A DNA stretch of 5,479 nucleotides. Source: Chloroflexota bacterium (GTDB taxonomy: Bacteria > Chloroflexota > Dehalococcoidia > UBA2979). The notes under the pieces are model-generated. The model worked only from the letters and a program-made list of their open reading frames with translations. It had not been told where the DNA came from and did not search any database. Shown here one piece after another: positions 5,368 through 5,479 of this stretch. The DNA is taken from the NCBI GenBank assembly GCA_002701625.1, contig NZWK01000028.1:40970-46448 (forward strand), written 5' to 3'. Each line of letters starts with the position of its first letter. Position 1 is the stretch's first letter. The position numbers were made by a program, and so were the translations under genes.

Positions 5368-5478
5368 CTAGAGTTGAATTAGACTAGTATTTAACCAATC
5401 TTTGGTCTGGGAATTACGCGCTGAAATTCTTTCGAATAGATTAGAGTGGACGGCGCACAGGGACTCCGGCGCGTCTAG
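5368..5478 (-). CDS. Possible C-terminal fragment of a minus-strand gene entering the window
   Basis: A frame open from the right edge runs for 36 residues and stops with TAG at 5370-5368. The visible residues include ESLCAVHSNLFERISARNSQ and end NTSLIQL. The local base composition rises near the edge, as in coding DNA. The motif has a faint likeness to the tail of phytanoyl-CoA dioxygenase-like proteins (…HS.L.HR…N.S…), but the key histidine position reads Glu, so I do not assign a family. A plus-strand frame is also open across part of the same bases, so this may be noise. If real, it places an upstream gene on the same strand as the DinB-like gene, with about 140 bp between them. Confidence 0.25.
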   Translation of the reverse strand, partial: LDAPESLCAVHSNLFERISARNSQTKDWLNTSLIQL

Positions 5479-5479
5479 G

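Noticed and set aside
5334..5387. 17-codon plus-strand frame from ATG 5334
   Set aside because: No ribosome binding site, very short, and no recognisable sequence character.
5411..5479. Possible tRNA at the GC-richer right edge
   Set aside because: No acceptor stem, anticodon arm or GGTTCGAATC-type T-arm could be assembled on either strand.

Overview
The window looks like a piece of a bacterial chromosome. The left 3.3 kb is a compact plus-strand heme-handling operon. The right 2.1 kb is a looser mosaic of small, mostly uncharacterised genes. Base composition is moderately AT-rich throughout. The gene order (ccmA-ccmB-ccmC-ccmD-like followed by ctaB/cyoE), the divergent CcmD with a coiled-coil tail, and the DinB-like and ABM-like accessory genes would suit an uncultured marine bacterium such as a Chloroflexota/SAR202-type lineage. 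That assignment is inference: no rRNA or other marker gene is present, and a protein search of CcmC and CtaB would settle it.

Left region (1-3323, plus strand). The window opens inside the end of a membrane protein whose tail resembles CcmF (3-110). CcmA (117-797), CcmB (794-1462), CcmC (1487-2200) and a 49-residue CcmD-like protein (2205-2354) follow, packed with a 4-bp overlap or gaps of 4-24 bp. Together CcmABCD is the System I module that loads heme onto the chaperone CcmE for covalent attachment to c-type cytochromes. After a 54-bp gap comes CtaB/CyoE, protoheme IX farnesyltransferase, which makes heme O for heme-copper terminal oxidases. The block therefore couples cytochrome c maturation with oxidase heme synthesis, and so supports assembly of an aerobic respiratory chain.

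Middle region (3324-4072). A hairpin (3383-3422) sits between CtaB and a minus-strand gene converging on it. That gene encodes a small membrane-anchored protein. Its natural start (ATG at 3901, with a good Shine-Dalgarno) is followed at codon 11 by an in-frame amber stop inside the membrane segment, after which the frame stays open for 143 further codons. Two diverged direct repeats (about 40 bp, 31 matches) lie 558 bp apart around this gene and suggest an old tandem duplication or a small dispersed element.

Right region (4073-5479). A plus-strand ABM-like (dimeric alpha-beta barrel) protein converges on a minus-strand pair: a DinB-superfamily protein (5227-4676) and a 52-residue charged protein of unknown role (4635-4477). 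The last 250 bp hold no confident gene, only a possible C-terminal fragment entering on the minus strand and several short repeats.

I found no evidence of a new multi-gene system, RNA gene, CRISPR array or insertion sequence. The most interesting points are the amber-interrupted gene and the repeat pair that brackets it.
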